Shown here in pieces: positions 10,447 through 20,540 of a DNA stretch of 64,000 nucleotides. The notes beneath the pieces are model-generated. The model made no database searches. It saw only the letters and a program-made list of their open reading frames with translations, and was not told where the DNA came from. Both the position numbers and the translations under genes were made by a program. How positions within the stretch are numbered: position 1 is the stretch's first letter; each line of letters opens with the position of its first letter. The stretch comes from Euglena gracilis (Eukaryota > Euglenida > Euglenophyceae > Euglenales): assembly GCA_039621445.1 (NCBI GenBank), contig CP154955.1:61163564-61227563 (forward strand), given 5' to 3'.

Positions 10447-11311
10447 ACACTGAAATGCCAAATGCCAACAATCGCCGCATGCACTCCACACCATCCTTAG
10501 TCACTGGCCGCCCCACCTCCCCACCCCTGGGCAGGTGGGTGACCGGTTTTTTCAGAGTGACTGACTGGTTTTTGGCCCGGGCCCCCTCCCCTCCTGGGGG
10601 GGGGGGTCGGCAAAAACCACTAAAGTGGCGCCTGTTTAACGTTTGTGTCAATTTTTGGGGGTTCACTGGGTGCCTTGGGTAGTGGTCATTGGATTCCAGA
10701 GTGGGGGAGGTGGTAACTGACTGGTTTTCCAAAATAAAAAGAAGTGACTGACCGGCTTTTGGAAGACTGGAAGTGACCCCCCGGGTTGGCAAAAAATTAT
10801 ACGCTCTGCGCTCCCCCGAATGGACCTGCACAAAAATGGGACCCCGCCCCATAAGTACCTGCTGTCAATTATCGGCAAAACTACCCCAACCCCCCAAATT
10901 AAGACCCCCACAATTTTTGAAAAAAGCACAAGAAATAGACGTCCAAGAGTAAGACCCCCCCACGGGATTTCAGCAGCATACCCAAAGAGAGACCCGGGGT
11001 CTTATTTGGGGCTGTAAGTCCAGTGTGGGCGCCGCCAAGGCAATGGACCCAAGGGCATAAGGGCATGGTTGACCAGTGCTTGCCCTCCTCCTCCCCCTTC
11101 ATATTTCTCCCTGGGGCTGGGCAGGCAAGTGGGGGCTTTTCTCTGACCGGGCAAAAATGACGTCACAAAATCTCGGCAAAAACAAGCTATCTCCAGGAAG
11201 AAAAATTGATGGCATCCTTGGGCATTGGTGTCCCCCCAAACTCCGAAAATGAGCGTTTAGACATTTCCCCCCCATTTTTTTGACCCTGTCTGATTCCCGG
11301 ACCGCTTGGAC
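10447..11311. other. Non-coding with GTGACTGACTGG word repeat
   Basis: GTGACTGACTGGTTTTT-like words next to G/C runs at about 10,540-10,600 and 10,695-10,790; related words occur at 6,155-6,250 and 40,390-40,500. The 11,130-11,200 segment is repeated in inverted orientation near 16,480-16,510 (GCCGAGATTTTGTGAC). No coding signal. Confidence 0.5.
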
Positions 11312-11612
11312 CAGGGGTTTTCTTAAGGACCCCGGGGGGGGGTCCAGCCTCCCGCTGGCAAAAAGGTTGCTGGCTGGAAACGAGCTGCTGGCTGGACCCC
11401 CCCCCCCAGGGGGGGGGCTGGCCAGCCTGTGGCCGGCTGGCCTGGCCTTCGGCCGGCTGGCCGGAGGCCGGGCTAGACCCAACTTTATTTCACTCGACCA
11501 CCTGGAGGGGGGGCTCCCTGCCCGAATTTGGGCTGCTGGCTGGATTTGAGCTGCTGGCTGGCTGGACCCCCCCCCTGGGGATGGGGTCCCCTCCAGCTTA
11601 AGAAAGCCCCTG
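11312..11612. mobile_element. MITE family B, hAT-like, perfect 8-bp TSD
   Basis: 301 bp with ends CAGGGGTTTTCTTAAG and CTTAAGAAAGCCCCTG, flanked by a perfect 8-bp duplication GCTTGGAC (11,304-11,311; 11,613-11,620). The interior is built from GCTGCTGGCTGGA and GGCCGGCTGGCC units. No ORF. Confidence 0.92.
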
Positions 11613-11874
11613 GCTTGGACAGCCCTTGGAACATGGAATTATATATATTTTATATATATTTTTAATTTTTGTTTTATTTATTATTTAATTTGAAATTTTT
11701 TTTTCAGAACACCCGTCAAACGTTTTAATGTTCGGGGAAAAAAGCTTTTGCTCAAAAGTTCTGCCAGAATAATTTTTTACGGTGTTTCTCAAACGCATTT
11801 GCAGGCGTTTTAGCCGAGCATTTTTTTACGGTGTTTTTGCTGCTTGGAGTTCGCTGGACCCGGGGGCTGAGCAG

Positions 11875-11993
11875 CGGAGGGGACCACCGGCCCTGCGGGC
11901 GAGTCGCTGCGCCGGGCCAAGCGGGCGCTGCAGCGGGCGTACCGGCTCCCGACCCCGCCGGAGGTCCGCGCCGAGGAGTGGCTGCGGCCGGAG
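11875..11993 (+). CDS. Coding exon, basic helical protein (gene 1)
   Basis: Acceptor GGGGGCTGAGCAG and donor GTGTGC. After 2 nt the frame reads EGTTGPAGESLRRAKRALQR then AYRLPTPPEVRAEEWLRPE; every codon but a few ends in G or C. It leaves in phase 0, matching the terminal exon at 12,993. The upstream sequence from 11,613 is AT-rich (TATATA tract 11,640-11,690) and non-coding. Confidence 0.75.
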
Positions 11994-12992
11994 GTGTGCG
12001 CTGGGCCGTATCGCACCAGTGTGCACGGGGTTGGTCTGTCCCGCGACTGGTTATGGGACATAGTTGGTGGACCCTCACATGGGTGTCCGTATGATGATGC
12101 CAAACATCGCGGTGAGCAGGGCGCAGCTTAAGAGAATTTTACCCCACCCCGGTGTCCAGCCAGCCAGCAGCCTTTTTTTCCAGCCCTGCCCCCCTCAACG
12201 AGTTTTATTTATTTCTGGCCGCCCGAAGGCGGCTGGATGGTAACGGATATTTGGCTTTTGGGAGTAAAAAAATGGGCCGAAAATGGGTCAAAATGGGCAA
12301 AAATGGGTTGAAAAGGGGCTGGCCAGTGCAAACTTAGGGCAAAAAAAATTGATTTTTTGCATAATTGGCCGTTTCTTGGACATTTTGCAGTTTCGATTTT
12401 TTGTACCCGGTTAGACCCCAGGTCGGGACCAGTTCCAGCCCGTGGGACGCTAGGGGGGGGGGGCTGTCCAAATTTTCCAGCCTCTGAGCTGGACCCCCCG
12501 GGGGTCGTTGAAAAATGCCCTGGTGTTCTGCTCTGGATGTCCCAAACAAACATTTGTATGGCCATCAAACGTAGGACAAATGTATGTGTTTGTTTTATGT
12601 TGCATGCCCCTGTGTGCAAACGTCGTCAAGATCCTCAATAATGGCCTGACTTCATTTTCCCTAAATTGCCACAAAACGTATCCTCTTTGGATCTTGCAAT
12701 CCTCTGTGAAATTTGGGGCACCGCTTTTCTCCCACGCCACGTGTGATTAAATTTGTGTATGTGTGTATGTGTATGTGTGTGTTTGTGTGTATGTGTGTAT
12801 GTGCGTGTACGTGTGTGAGTGCGTGCGTTTGTGTGTGTGTGTGTGTGGTGGGTTGGCCTCTCACAGCATGCACCAACCCGTAAGGTGCACTTGCAGCGCA
12901 TGGCACAACCCTGGCCTGTGAGGCCCCGCCACGTTCACGTCTCTGCGCCGGAGCGGGCAGTGTGCTTCAGTGCCGCGCCGTGCCCCGCGCAG
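11994..12992 (+). other. Intron of gene 1
   Basis: GT-AG intron of 999 bp between two phase-compatible exons. It contains a palindrome with GCCGCCCGAAGGCGGC near 12,218, G/C runs at 12,450 and a TG-rich microsatellite at 12,745-12,850. Confidence 0.6.
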
Positions 12993-13100
12993 GAGGCGGG
13001 CCTGCTGCAGTGGCCGCACCGCCAGCCGGGGCAGGAACGCGAGTGGCTCCACGCGGAGGCCGCCCGCGCCATGCTGCAGCACCTGTACGACTCGTCGTGA
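12993..13100 (+). CDS. Terminal exon of gene 1
   Basis: Acceptor GCCGTGCCCCGCGCAG, then 35 codons in phase 0: EAGLLQWPHRQPGQEREWLH followed by AEAARAMLQHLYDSS and TGA at 13,098-13,100. Codon use is strongly G/C in third position. The C-terminus is helical and neutral, with no targeting or membrane signal. The deduced C-terminal part (6,710, 9,323, 11,875 and this exon) does not match any family I know. Confidence 0.72.
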   Translation, partial: EAGLLQWPHRQPGQEREWLHAEAARAMLQHLYDSS

Positions 13101-13530
13101 GGCACGAGCGGCGGCGGGGGGCGGCTCTGGCGGGCCGTCAAAGCCCACAAGCACAGTGGTACACCGAACGCCCCCCCCCTCCCAAACTGCGGGGGGCTCC
13201 GTCGGGCTAATAGTGCCAACCTCTCCAAAATGCGGGGCCCCCTCCAAAATGCAAAGCTTGAAGCTTCGTCTTTGGTCCAAAACGGTGTCGAAACGGTTCA
13301 CCTTCCTCCCTCTGATGCTCCATTTTTTTTATGAATGTTTCGCTCCATTTAAGACGCGATCTTGTCTTCGAACGCATTTGCATCAAATTAGATGAGGGGG
13401 TTTTGTGCAGTGTCGTGCAAACTTACTTCCTCAGGGGGTTTTGCGTTCTCACGGTGGGGGTTTTTTATTTATTGAAATAAAAAACACCCTCAAAGCCATT
13501 GTGCACAAGCGTGACCATACGCACTCAGGC
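13101..13530. other. 3' flank of gene 1
   Basis: C runs at 13,170-13,180 and AT-rich sequence with AAATAAAAA near 13,475 that could serve as a poly(A) signal region. No further coding signal. Confidence 0.4.
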
Positions 13531-13782
13531 ACGCGCACACGCGCGCACACAACACACACACACACACATGTACATGGGCGTGCAAACGCATCCATACACA
13601 CACAACACACAAACACACAAACACACCTCCTACCTACCTCCCTGCCTGCCTACCTACCTACCTACCTACCCACCTACCTACCTACCTACCTACCTACCTA
13701 CCTACCTACCTACCTACCTACCTACCTACCAACCTACCTACCTGCCTACCTACCCACCTGCCTGCCTGCCTGCCTGCCTGCC
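13531..13782. repeat. CA microsatellite followed by (ACCT)n
   Basis: ACACAC tract at 13,531-13,622, then about 160 bp of CCTACCTACC with CCTG variants. The tetranucleotide array resumes at 14,141-14,200 beyond the inserted word element and ends in another CA tract (14,213-14,265). Confidence 0.95.
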
Positions 13783-14140
13783 TACCTCCCCCCCCCCCCT
13801 TGTCGTTGACACGGCGTGTCGTTGACACACCCCCCGTGTCAACGACACTTTCCTGGAACATATTTTTTTCTTTTGCGTTGGCCACAGTTTCTGACAAATT
13901 TCAGCCAGGACATTTCAAAAATGTGTTGAATCTTCTTTCCAGCCATGGCTTCGAATGTCATCCCCATTCGCACCGGCCACAGTGTGGCGGACATGCATTC
14001 ACGGGGTCATTCATTGTTCCTGGTGCGGTCGATTTTTTTATGGTACTGTGTCGTTGACACGGCGTGTCGTTGACACACCCCCCGTGTCAACGACACTTTC
14101 CTGGAACATTGGCGTGTCAACGACAAGGAGGGGGGGAGGT
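13783..14140. mobile_element. Word-type inverted-repeat element (word GTTGACAC)
   Basis: Inserted inside the (ACCT)n array. The left end is TACCTCCCCCCC...TTGTCGTTGACACGG and the right end GTGTCAACGACAAGGAGG then GGGGAGGTA. A 60-bp block beginning TGTCGTTGACACGGCG occurs twice, identically, at 13,801 and 14,048. No ORF. Confidence 0.7.
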
Positions 14141-14215
14141 ACCTACCTGCCCACCTACCTACCCACCTACCTGCCTACCGACCGACCAACCGACCTACCC
14201 CCTCCCCTGCACGCA

Positions 14216-14262
<47 letters not shown>

Positions 14263-14414
14263 ACACAAATCGGCTCTGCCGTATTCCCCAGGGCCGTCCC
14301 CCAGCCCATTCCTCCCAGCACCACACGCCTGATGGGTCGCCGACAACCCAGACGCCCATCTGTACAGTATGGCTCCCGACGCTGAACCTTTTTTTTGGCC
14401 CTTTCCTTTCCCAG

Positions 14415-14503
14415 CCTTGTCGCTGACGAGGCTTTACCTCTGGCTGGCCAGCGGGGTTGCTTTCTCCTTCCTGGCTCTGGCTGGGATCAAGGACGTTACC
14501 GAG
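14415..14503 (+). CDS. Coding exon with transmembrane helix (gene 2)
   Basis: Acceptor CCCTTTCCTTTCCCAG and donor GTTTCT. After two nucleotides it encodes LSLTR then LYLWLASGVAFSFLALAGI and KDVTE: a typical membrane-spanning helix with flanking charges. It leaves in phase 0, matching the AAA-CGA start of the next exon after a 564-bp intron. The N-terminal exons were not identified. Confidence 0.7.
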
Positions 14504-15067
14504 GTTTCTTTGGCCATACATACAATGCGACAATACATAATATCAAATATAAATTGTAACTGGAATGTCAATATATATTCAGTAATGCGTTGGAGTTAAA
14601 GAGGCACCCATTCCTAAACTGAATCGTTTCTCAATTTCCCATTAATCACATAATCCCCCCCAAAAATCATGGGTGCCGTTTTTCTTCTCCTGGGTTTGAC
14701 TGACTAAAAATATCGTCCTGGGCCAAATTTTGTACAGGATTACCCCTCTTCAAGATGCACCCATCCAGTGTCCCACCCTGTGATGATTCTATTGGCAATT
14801 CTCAGTTGGGTGGCTTGGGATTTTTTTGTGACCAACATTTGCAGGCGGATGTACTAGATGTACCCATTTCATTCCTAAACCGAATTTTTCTTCTATTTTT
14901 CTATTTCCACAAGCATGATCCCCCTGAAAATCCTAGTGCATACCTCCAGGATGTTACAGAAATGCAACCTACAGGAATATGTTCAATGCAAATAATTGTT
15001 TGAAAGGTTCCACATGGAAAACCTGTGTGCGTACCAAGCACAAAAGCACACAGATTGGTCCACCCAG

Positions 15068-15219
15068 AAACGACCCCCATACCCGGTGGTCCCTGTGCTC
15101 ACTCTCATTGCCGGGAGTGTGTGGGCCTGGGTTCTGCTGTCCACGCCACACCGCCGCCATGTGTACTGCCCCCACCCGCTGCCTTTCCGTCCGCACCGCC
15201 CTATACCCGTATACCACAG
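15068..15219 (+). CDS. Coding exon with second transmembrane helix and His/Pro-rich segment (gene 2)
   Basis: Acceptor TTGGTCCACCCAG and donor AG/GTACCC. Phase 0 reading KRPPYP then VVPVLTLIAGSVWAWVLL (second helix) followed by STPHRRHVYCPHPLPFRPHR. It leaves in phase 2. A downstream donor at about 15,298 would add YPAQSVVANTRVAAS and further residues in the same frame. Together with the previous exon this suggests a small multi-pass membrane protein with a loop of about 10 residues between helices. Family unknown. Confidence 0.7.
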
Positions 15220-15299
15220 GTACCCCGCGCAGAGCGTCGTCGCCAACACCAGAGTTGCTGCATCCCTGGACTGCTGGAGCGGGGCTTCCAGCAAGGGGT

Positions 15300-15528
15300 A
15301 TTGTTTTTTTTTGAAGTTTTTTTCAAGGCTTTTTTGGTTTTTCAAGTTTTTAACGCGTTTCGAAAATTATGGCATCTATTTTTAAAGGGCCATCCCGGTC
15401 CGGTACGGAATGGGTCCAAAAAAAAGTCGAAAAACACATTTTTTTGGATGGACAATGCTCCAGTGATGACAGATGAATTTTTTCCCCCCCGACCTTGGCT
15501 TGTTTTTTCCGGCGCAATAACGCAGAAT
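15300..15528. mobile_element. MITE family A, degenerate copy
   Basis: Retains AAAGTCGAAAAACACATTTT and a TGGACAATGCTCCAGTGATG version of the core. The ends are eroded and overlap the next element. Confidence 0.4.
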
Positions 15529-16461
15529 GGGGGGGGGTAGTGAGTAGTTGGCCGACTACCCAATTGGTCAGCCGACAAGCCCTAGTTGGTAGCTAGTCGG
15601 CGAGACAGGTTTGGGGAAGGTGGTATGGGTAGTCGGCTGGCTAGTTGGCGATTTATCCACTCTAATGTACTAATGGGTCAGGTTCACCGACTTTAAGCCC
15701 CCCCCCAATGACAAAATCCTTAGCAGACTAATCGGTCAGCAGTCATAAAATGGTCTCTGGCTGGCTCAAATCACCCAGAAACGGTCCGGATGGGGCCGAA
15801 TGAGTACCCTGCACCCATGAACACCCACATATGAAAATGCAGGGTCAGTGGGGGTCAGTGGTCCCCTCAAAAGTTTTTGCCAATCACCCCAAAACCGCCC
15901 GAAACGCACCCAAATGGCCTCAGAACCCCCCAGTCGGGGGTGAACATGAAAAATATGCAAAACTTTGGAGAAAAATATCCATTTTGAACCACTTTTAGCA
16001 AAATTTGGATTTTGCCCCCCCCCCGAGTATGTTGCCAACACAAAGTAATTTTGTCATTTGAGGGGGGATGCGGGGGGGGGGGGGGCAGCCCCCCGTGCGA
16101 GGAGGCTGTCGGCCGACTAAGTTCGCAATCAACTACTTTACCAGCTTAAAAACGTTACTTGCACAGAAAAATAGCCCAAATTCACACCTGGGCGGGGGTG
16201 GAGGGGGGGGGTTTCTGCCTCTCGAAATGCAAACTGCTTGCGTTTGCAAAGGATTTTCATGCAATCCTTGTCTATCAGTGATACTTCACCCCTCTGGCCA
16301 CCGAACTGGCAAACTTGGCACGTTAGTACATTAGAGTGCGTAGTCAGCTGACCTACTGACTAGTCGTCCGTAGCTGGCCGTCTCGCCGGCTAGCTACGGA
16401 CTAGGGCTAGTCGGCCCACCAATTAGGTGGTGGGCCGACTGTCCACTACCCCCCCCCCCCC
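15529..16461. mobile_element. Inverted-repeat element, ends of about 75 bp capped by G/C runs
   Basis: Left end: G9 then TAGTGAGTAGTTGGCCGAC and ACCCAATTGG, ending AGCTAGTCGGCGAGAC. Right end: the inverted counterpart (GTCTCGCCGGCTAGCTACG ... AATTAGGTGGTGGGCCGAC) then GTCCACTACCCCCCCCC. Size 933 bp, no ORF. A solo right end of the same family is at 63,503-63,556. Confidence 0.75.
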
Positions 16462-16878
16462 AGTGTACTGTCTGGGGCCGTTTTTGCCGAGATTTTGTGA
16501 CTTCATTTTTGGCTCGAATTTCAAAATGATCGTATTTGAAGGTTTTTTTTCAGGCATTTTGGCCAAATCTTTTATAGCATTTTTTTTAAGTTTTTTTAAG
16601 GTTTTTTTTAAGGTGCCTGAAAAATGCCCTCTGGTTCCAGCCGGCAGCTTTTTTGTTACAGGAGGGGGCGCAAACAGACAATGCATTTTCACATTTTTTA
16701 GGGCACCCAAACAGACATTCGTGCGCGTCATTTTTGCTTGTTTTGGGGGGGGGCTTGAACATAAATCCCCCAGCTAAGTTTCTTGCCAGGGGTTTTTTCT
16801 GGTAAGTTTTTCTGGTGGGCTTTTTGCTATTTTAGGTTTTTTGTTTATTCTTGGCAATTTGTTCTCATTTATTATAAT
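16462..16878. other. Non-coding spacer
   Basis: AT-rich. It contains the GCCGAGATTTTGTGACTTC segment that is repeated, inverted, near 11,150-11,185 upstream of the other family-B MITE. No coding signal. Confidence 0.5.
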
Positions 16879-17315
16879 CAGGGGTTTTCTTAAGGACCCC
16901 CCGGGGGGTCCAGCCTCCAGCTGGCAAAAAGGCTGCTGGCTAGAAATGAGCTGCTGGCTGGACCCACCCGGGGATAGGGGGGGTGGGTCCGGGGCTGGGC
17001 TGGGCTGGGTCGATGAAAAACAAAATTTTCTAAACCATTTTTGCCTTCTCAACATTTTGATAGAATGAGCTAGATCAAGGCTGAGGGGCTGTGATGGAGG
17101 AAGCTGTGATGAGGGGGAAAAATGCAGGGATAGGTGAGCTGGGCAGCCCAGTTGGCTGGCCAGCCTGCCTGGAGGCCGGGCTGGACCCAACTTTATTTCA
17201 CTCGACCGGGGGGTGGGGGCTCCCAGCCGGAATTTGGACCACTGGCCGGATTTGAGCTGCTGGCTGACTGGACCCCCCAGGGGATGGGGTCCCCTCTGGC
17301 TTGAGAAAACCCCTG
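16879..17315. mobile_element. MITE family B, hAT-like, 8-bp TSD
   Basis: Ends CAGGGGTTTTCTTAAG and CTTGAGAAAACCCCTG. Flanks ATTATAAT and ATTATCAT form a 7/8 target duplication. It carries the same CTGCTGGCTGGA units as the 11,312 copy plus a longer interior. No ORF. Confidence 0.88.
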
Positions 17316-17720
17316 ATTATCATGGTCATCGAATTTTTTGTTGCAGCGCTGCGCACCGTTGCACCGCCGGCTTTTCCCCGCCGGATCCCAGAACGTCCGG
17401 CAACGACCCCCTGGCCCCGGGGCACCCTTTATTTTTAGACCCTTTTTCGGGAGGGCCACAGCAGTGGCTTCTCAGGCTGTGCGGATTTGCTGGGCGGCCG
17501 GCGGTCAGCTCCATTTGTGCAAGCTTTTGCAACCTTTGGTGTGGTGGTGTTTTTCCTTGAGCTTCTTGTCCCTGCTGCACTGCCCATGGCTTTTTTGCTG
17601 CAGTGACATGGACGTTTTTTTTTGTGTAAAAATCGATCTTGTTAGCCGGCGGAGAACACAACCCTCGGGTGGATGGGTGTTTTTTAAAAAAGAAAACGAG
17701 TAGGGGTGCTTTGTTTTAAG

Positions 17721-17885
17721 GTTTTGGACCGCGGTGTGCACACACCGGCCGCCTCGCCCCCGACCTCAGCAGCATATCCGACCGTCCCGTCCCCTGCGCC
17801 AATATTTGGGGGGCGGGCGGCCACCCCAACTGCCCGCCATCTCCCAGCGATGCGCGGCAGCCACCGCAGCCCCCCCCCCCCCGCT
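17721..17885 (+). CDS. Coding exon, Pro/Ser-rich (gene 2)
   Basis: Acceptor GCTTTGTTTTAAG and donor GTGTGTG. In the frame entered after 2 nt nearly every codon ends in C or G: FGPRCAHTGRLAPDLSSISD then RPVPCANIWGAGGHPNCPP and a Gln/Pro-rich tail. Other frames are also open, so the frame is inferred from codon bias. The entry phase does not match the 15,068 exon directly, so an exon may be missing between them. Confidence 0.55.
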
Positions 17886-18303
17886 GTGTGTGCGCGCTTC
17901 TGGTCGTGAGCTGTGATGCAGGGCTGGCTGCGGCCTCATTGGTAGTTCCCCCAAGTCACACCAGTGGTTGCTGTGCTCTGTCAAACCTGGAATTTGAAGA
18001 ACCTCCCTCCCCCCGATGTCCAATAACCCGGCTGTTTTTTTTCAGATGGTGCCGACCCCACCCCGGGGAGGCACTCCAAGGCACTCCCAATCCGACCCCC
18101 CCCCCGGGGGTGGGGCACACGGCCAAAAGTGCACAGACCCCGGCGCAGGGGAGCCAAAAATGGCCTATTTCCAAAGGAATGTGCCTGGACGCAGGCCGAA
18201 ATCCGACCCCCCCCCCCAATTCGTAGACAACACTGAACCGACCATCCACTCACCACTTTCGGGTTTAAGGTCCATGTGTAGAAAGGTGGCCTGAAGTTCA
18301 CAT
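17886..18303. other. Intronic repeat with GGCACTC words
   Basis: GGCACTCCAAGGCACTCC, C runs and ATGGCCTATTTCC reappear in inverted order at 23,895-24,050 and partly at 25,740-25,790, indicating a dispersed repeat family. No coding signal. Confidence 0.5.
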
Positions 18304-18386
18304 GGTCAGATGGTCGAGCGGTCCAAGACGGCAGCTTCAGGTGCTGTTCTCCTCCGGGGGCGTGGGTTCAAATCCCACTCTGATCA
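18304..18386 (+). tRNA. tRNA-Leu (CAG)
   Basis: An 83-nt cloverleaf can be drawn by eye: acceptor GGTCAGA pairs with TCTGATC (one G-U), discriminator A at 18,386, a D arm with GAGCGGTCC, anticodon stem GCAGC/GCTGT with loop TTCAGGT (anticodon CAG at 18,338-18,340), a long type-II variable arm (TCTCCTCCGGGGG) and T arm GTGGG-TTCAAAT-CCCAC. A and B boxes are intact and no intron is present. TTTT occurs about 14 nt downstream as a possible Pol III stop. It lies in the apparent long intron of gene 2. Confidence 0.95.
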
Positions 18387-18574
18387 GCAGCTTTCTTTGT
18401 TTTCTGGAAAATTGTGATTGGGTTGTTGGGGCCAATGACCCCCTCATCCAATGCACAGGGGGGTGTCCAGACTGTCTCGTTTATCTCCTTTTACAGCAAT
18501 GCAAATGCCCATACAACCCATCCCCAATGAACGTCCCCGTCTCGATTGTGTTTTATCATTTATCATAGTGTCAT

Positions 18575-19350
18575 ATTGCAAAAACTGGCTCCTACACTAG
18601 ACAGGTGTGGGTCGGGTGTGGGGGGGGGTATGGGGGACTCCTGAAAACAACTTAAACCTGAAAATTTTGGTATTTTTTTCGTGAGAATTTGTGTTTTTGC
18701 CGTGAAAAATTGGAGCCCAGATAGACATTATCAAGGCCCACGGCCACCGATGAGGGGTCCGGTGGCCTACGGCCTACAGCCACCGCGGCGGGGGGGGGCT
18801 GCCCCCCCCCTCCACCCCCACCCCCCCTCCCCCCACCCCCCCCCCATTTATCACTGCGCATTGTTGCAAAAAATTTGGAGCCAGATGGAGATTATCAAGG
18901 CCCACGGCCACCGATGAGGGGTCCGGTGGCCTACGGCACCCACACCCCCCCCTCACCCCCGTGGTGATAAAATTGCAAAATCAAAAAAACTGCCCTAAGT
19001 TTTGGCACACTCAAATTTTATTGACATTTTTTCTCTTGGCACTTTTTTTGGTATTTCAACCATTTTTTTGCTTCAGAAACCAACGACTGTATGACATTCA
19101 AACCTTTAACTTTTGAGAAAATTGTGAAATTTGGACGGTGTGAAAAAAATGCGGTTTTGGGCGGGTTTTGGAGGGACCTCCAATTTGCCAACATAGGTCC
19201 CAAAATGGGTCCAAAATACACCCGGCGCAGAACACACACTGGTCAAGTGTGGGGGGGGGGGGGGGGGGGGGGGGGGGTGTGGGGGGGTGTGGGGGGGGGT
19301 GTGGGGGGGTGTGGGGGTAAATGTCTAGTGTAGGAGCCAGTTTTTGCAAT
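18575..19350. mobile_element. Inverted-repeat element with perfect ~30-bp termini
   Basis: Left TATTGCAAAAACTGGCTCCT followed by ACACTAGACA, and its exact reverse complement at 19,322-19,351. The interior has a duplicated 70-bp block (GGCCCACGGCCACCGATG; 18,730 and 18,897) and long G and C runs. No ORF and no clear target duplication. Confidence 0.8.
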
Positions 19351-19654
19351 ACCTCTTTAGTGTTGATCGGGATTGGGAGGTAGTATGCATTTGCGTACCG
19401 CGTACCAACGTGCACTGAACCTGGAAATTTCCTAAAATTTCCTAAAAATTACCCGAATTTGGCTAAATTCAGTCTAACTTTGACCGGAATGCGGCCTAAC
19501 TTGTTTCTAAGTTCCAAAAAAACGGGAGCCCAACGGGAGCCCGGCCATTCCCCAACCCTACCTCAACTTTCCCGGAAAGTGGGACACGGGATGAACTATA
19601 CTGACCCCCCCCTGGATGAAATATATGAACCATATGGGGGCATATAGTTCATTG

Positions 19655-19794
19655 CTGCCCCATGTATGTGCATGCGTGTATGTTCGCACATATGTATATG
19701 CACATGTGCATATATGTGTGCAGATGCATGCATAAACACACATATACATGCACACACATATGTATTCACATATATATATATACACACTCACATG
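19655..19794. repeat. CATA/CACATA microsatellite
   Basis: ATATGTATATGCACATGTGC-type repeats, interrupted by the next element and resumed at 20,255-20,395. The 19,351-19,654 spacer shows no coding signal. Confidence 0.9.
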
Positions 19795-20250
19795 TACATA
19801 TACACTTAATACCCCCCGGTGGGGGGTATTAAAGCACTCCCTTGGTTTGGCACCGTACCTGGGGTTCGTGAAGGCTAGGGTTAGAATTAAACCAGTCGGC
19901 TCGAGTTCAGCCGCACACGTGACGCACATCCTCCCTCCTCGCCCGGAACGTGCGATCCCCAAAGGCGGCAGAGAGGCGGGGGAAAAGAAAGAGAAATGCC
20001 ATTGAGCGGTCGGCCCTCGCAAGGGATTTGGCCCTCCTGGCATTTGGAGTGACTCTTAAATGGCAGGTGTTAGGATTAGCCCCTGCCGTCGGTCTGGCAG
20101 TTTCACGAAGCAAGCGGCAGGGAGGATGCGCATCGCACGTGTGGCCGAACTGGGCCAGCCGTTTTTACGCCTTCACAAACCCGAGCCCCAGGGTACCATG
20201 CCAAACCAAGGGTGCGCTTTAATACCCCGGGGGGATGGCGTTAAAGCGAA
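19795..20250. mobile_element. MITE with ~75-bp inverted repeats inside a CATA microsatellite
   Basis: The left arm has TATTAAAGCACTCCCTTGG, TTTGGCACCGTACC and TTCGTGAAGGC. The right arm is its inverted copy (GCCTTCACAAACCCGAG ... CCAAGGGTGCGCTTTAATA). Both ends carry a small TTAATACCCC...GGGGTATTAAA palindrome. Roughly 450 bp, no ORF. Confidence 0.75.
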
Positions 20251-20254
20251 CGCT

Positions 20255-20395
20255 TGTCATACACACATATGCATACATATGTGTTTTTATACACACATAC
20301 ATACGTGTCCATACATATACTTTTTTTTTCATATTTATATACATAGACAAATGTATGTATGTATGTATATATATATATATATGTATGTTTACAAA
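20255..20395. repeat. CATA/TATG microsatellite
   Basis: Second half of the array split by the MITE, ending in (TA)n/(TATG)n. The 20,396-20,540 spacer is unremarkable. Confidence 0.9.
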
Positions 20396-20540
20396 TTTCA
20401 TGTCCATGCATATGCCTGCGCCTGCCGTCCCGTCCAGTCGTGGTTCTTTGTGCTGTTCTGGGCTGTTCCATTGTCTCCTGTGAGCCAGTGCCTGGTTCCC
20501 TGCCCATGGCACTTGCAAGTCACTCCATTGGTTCCACGGG

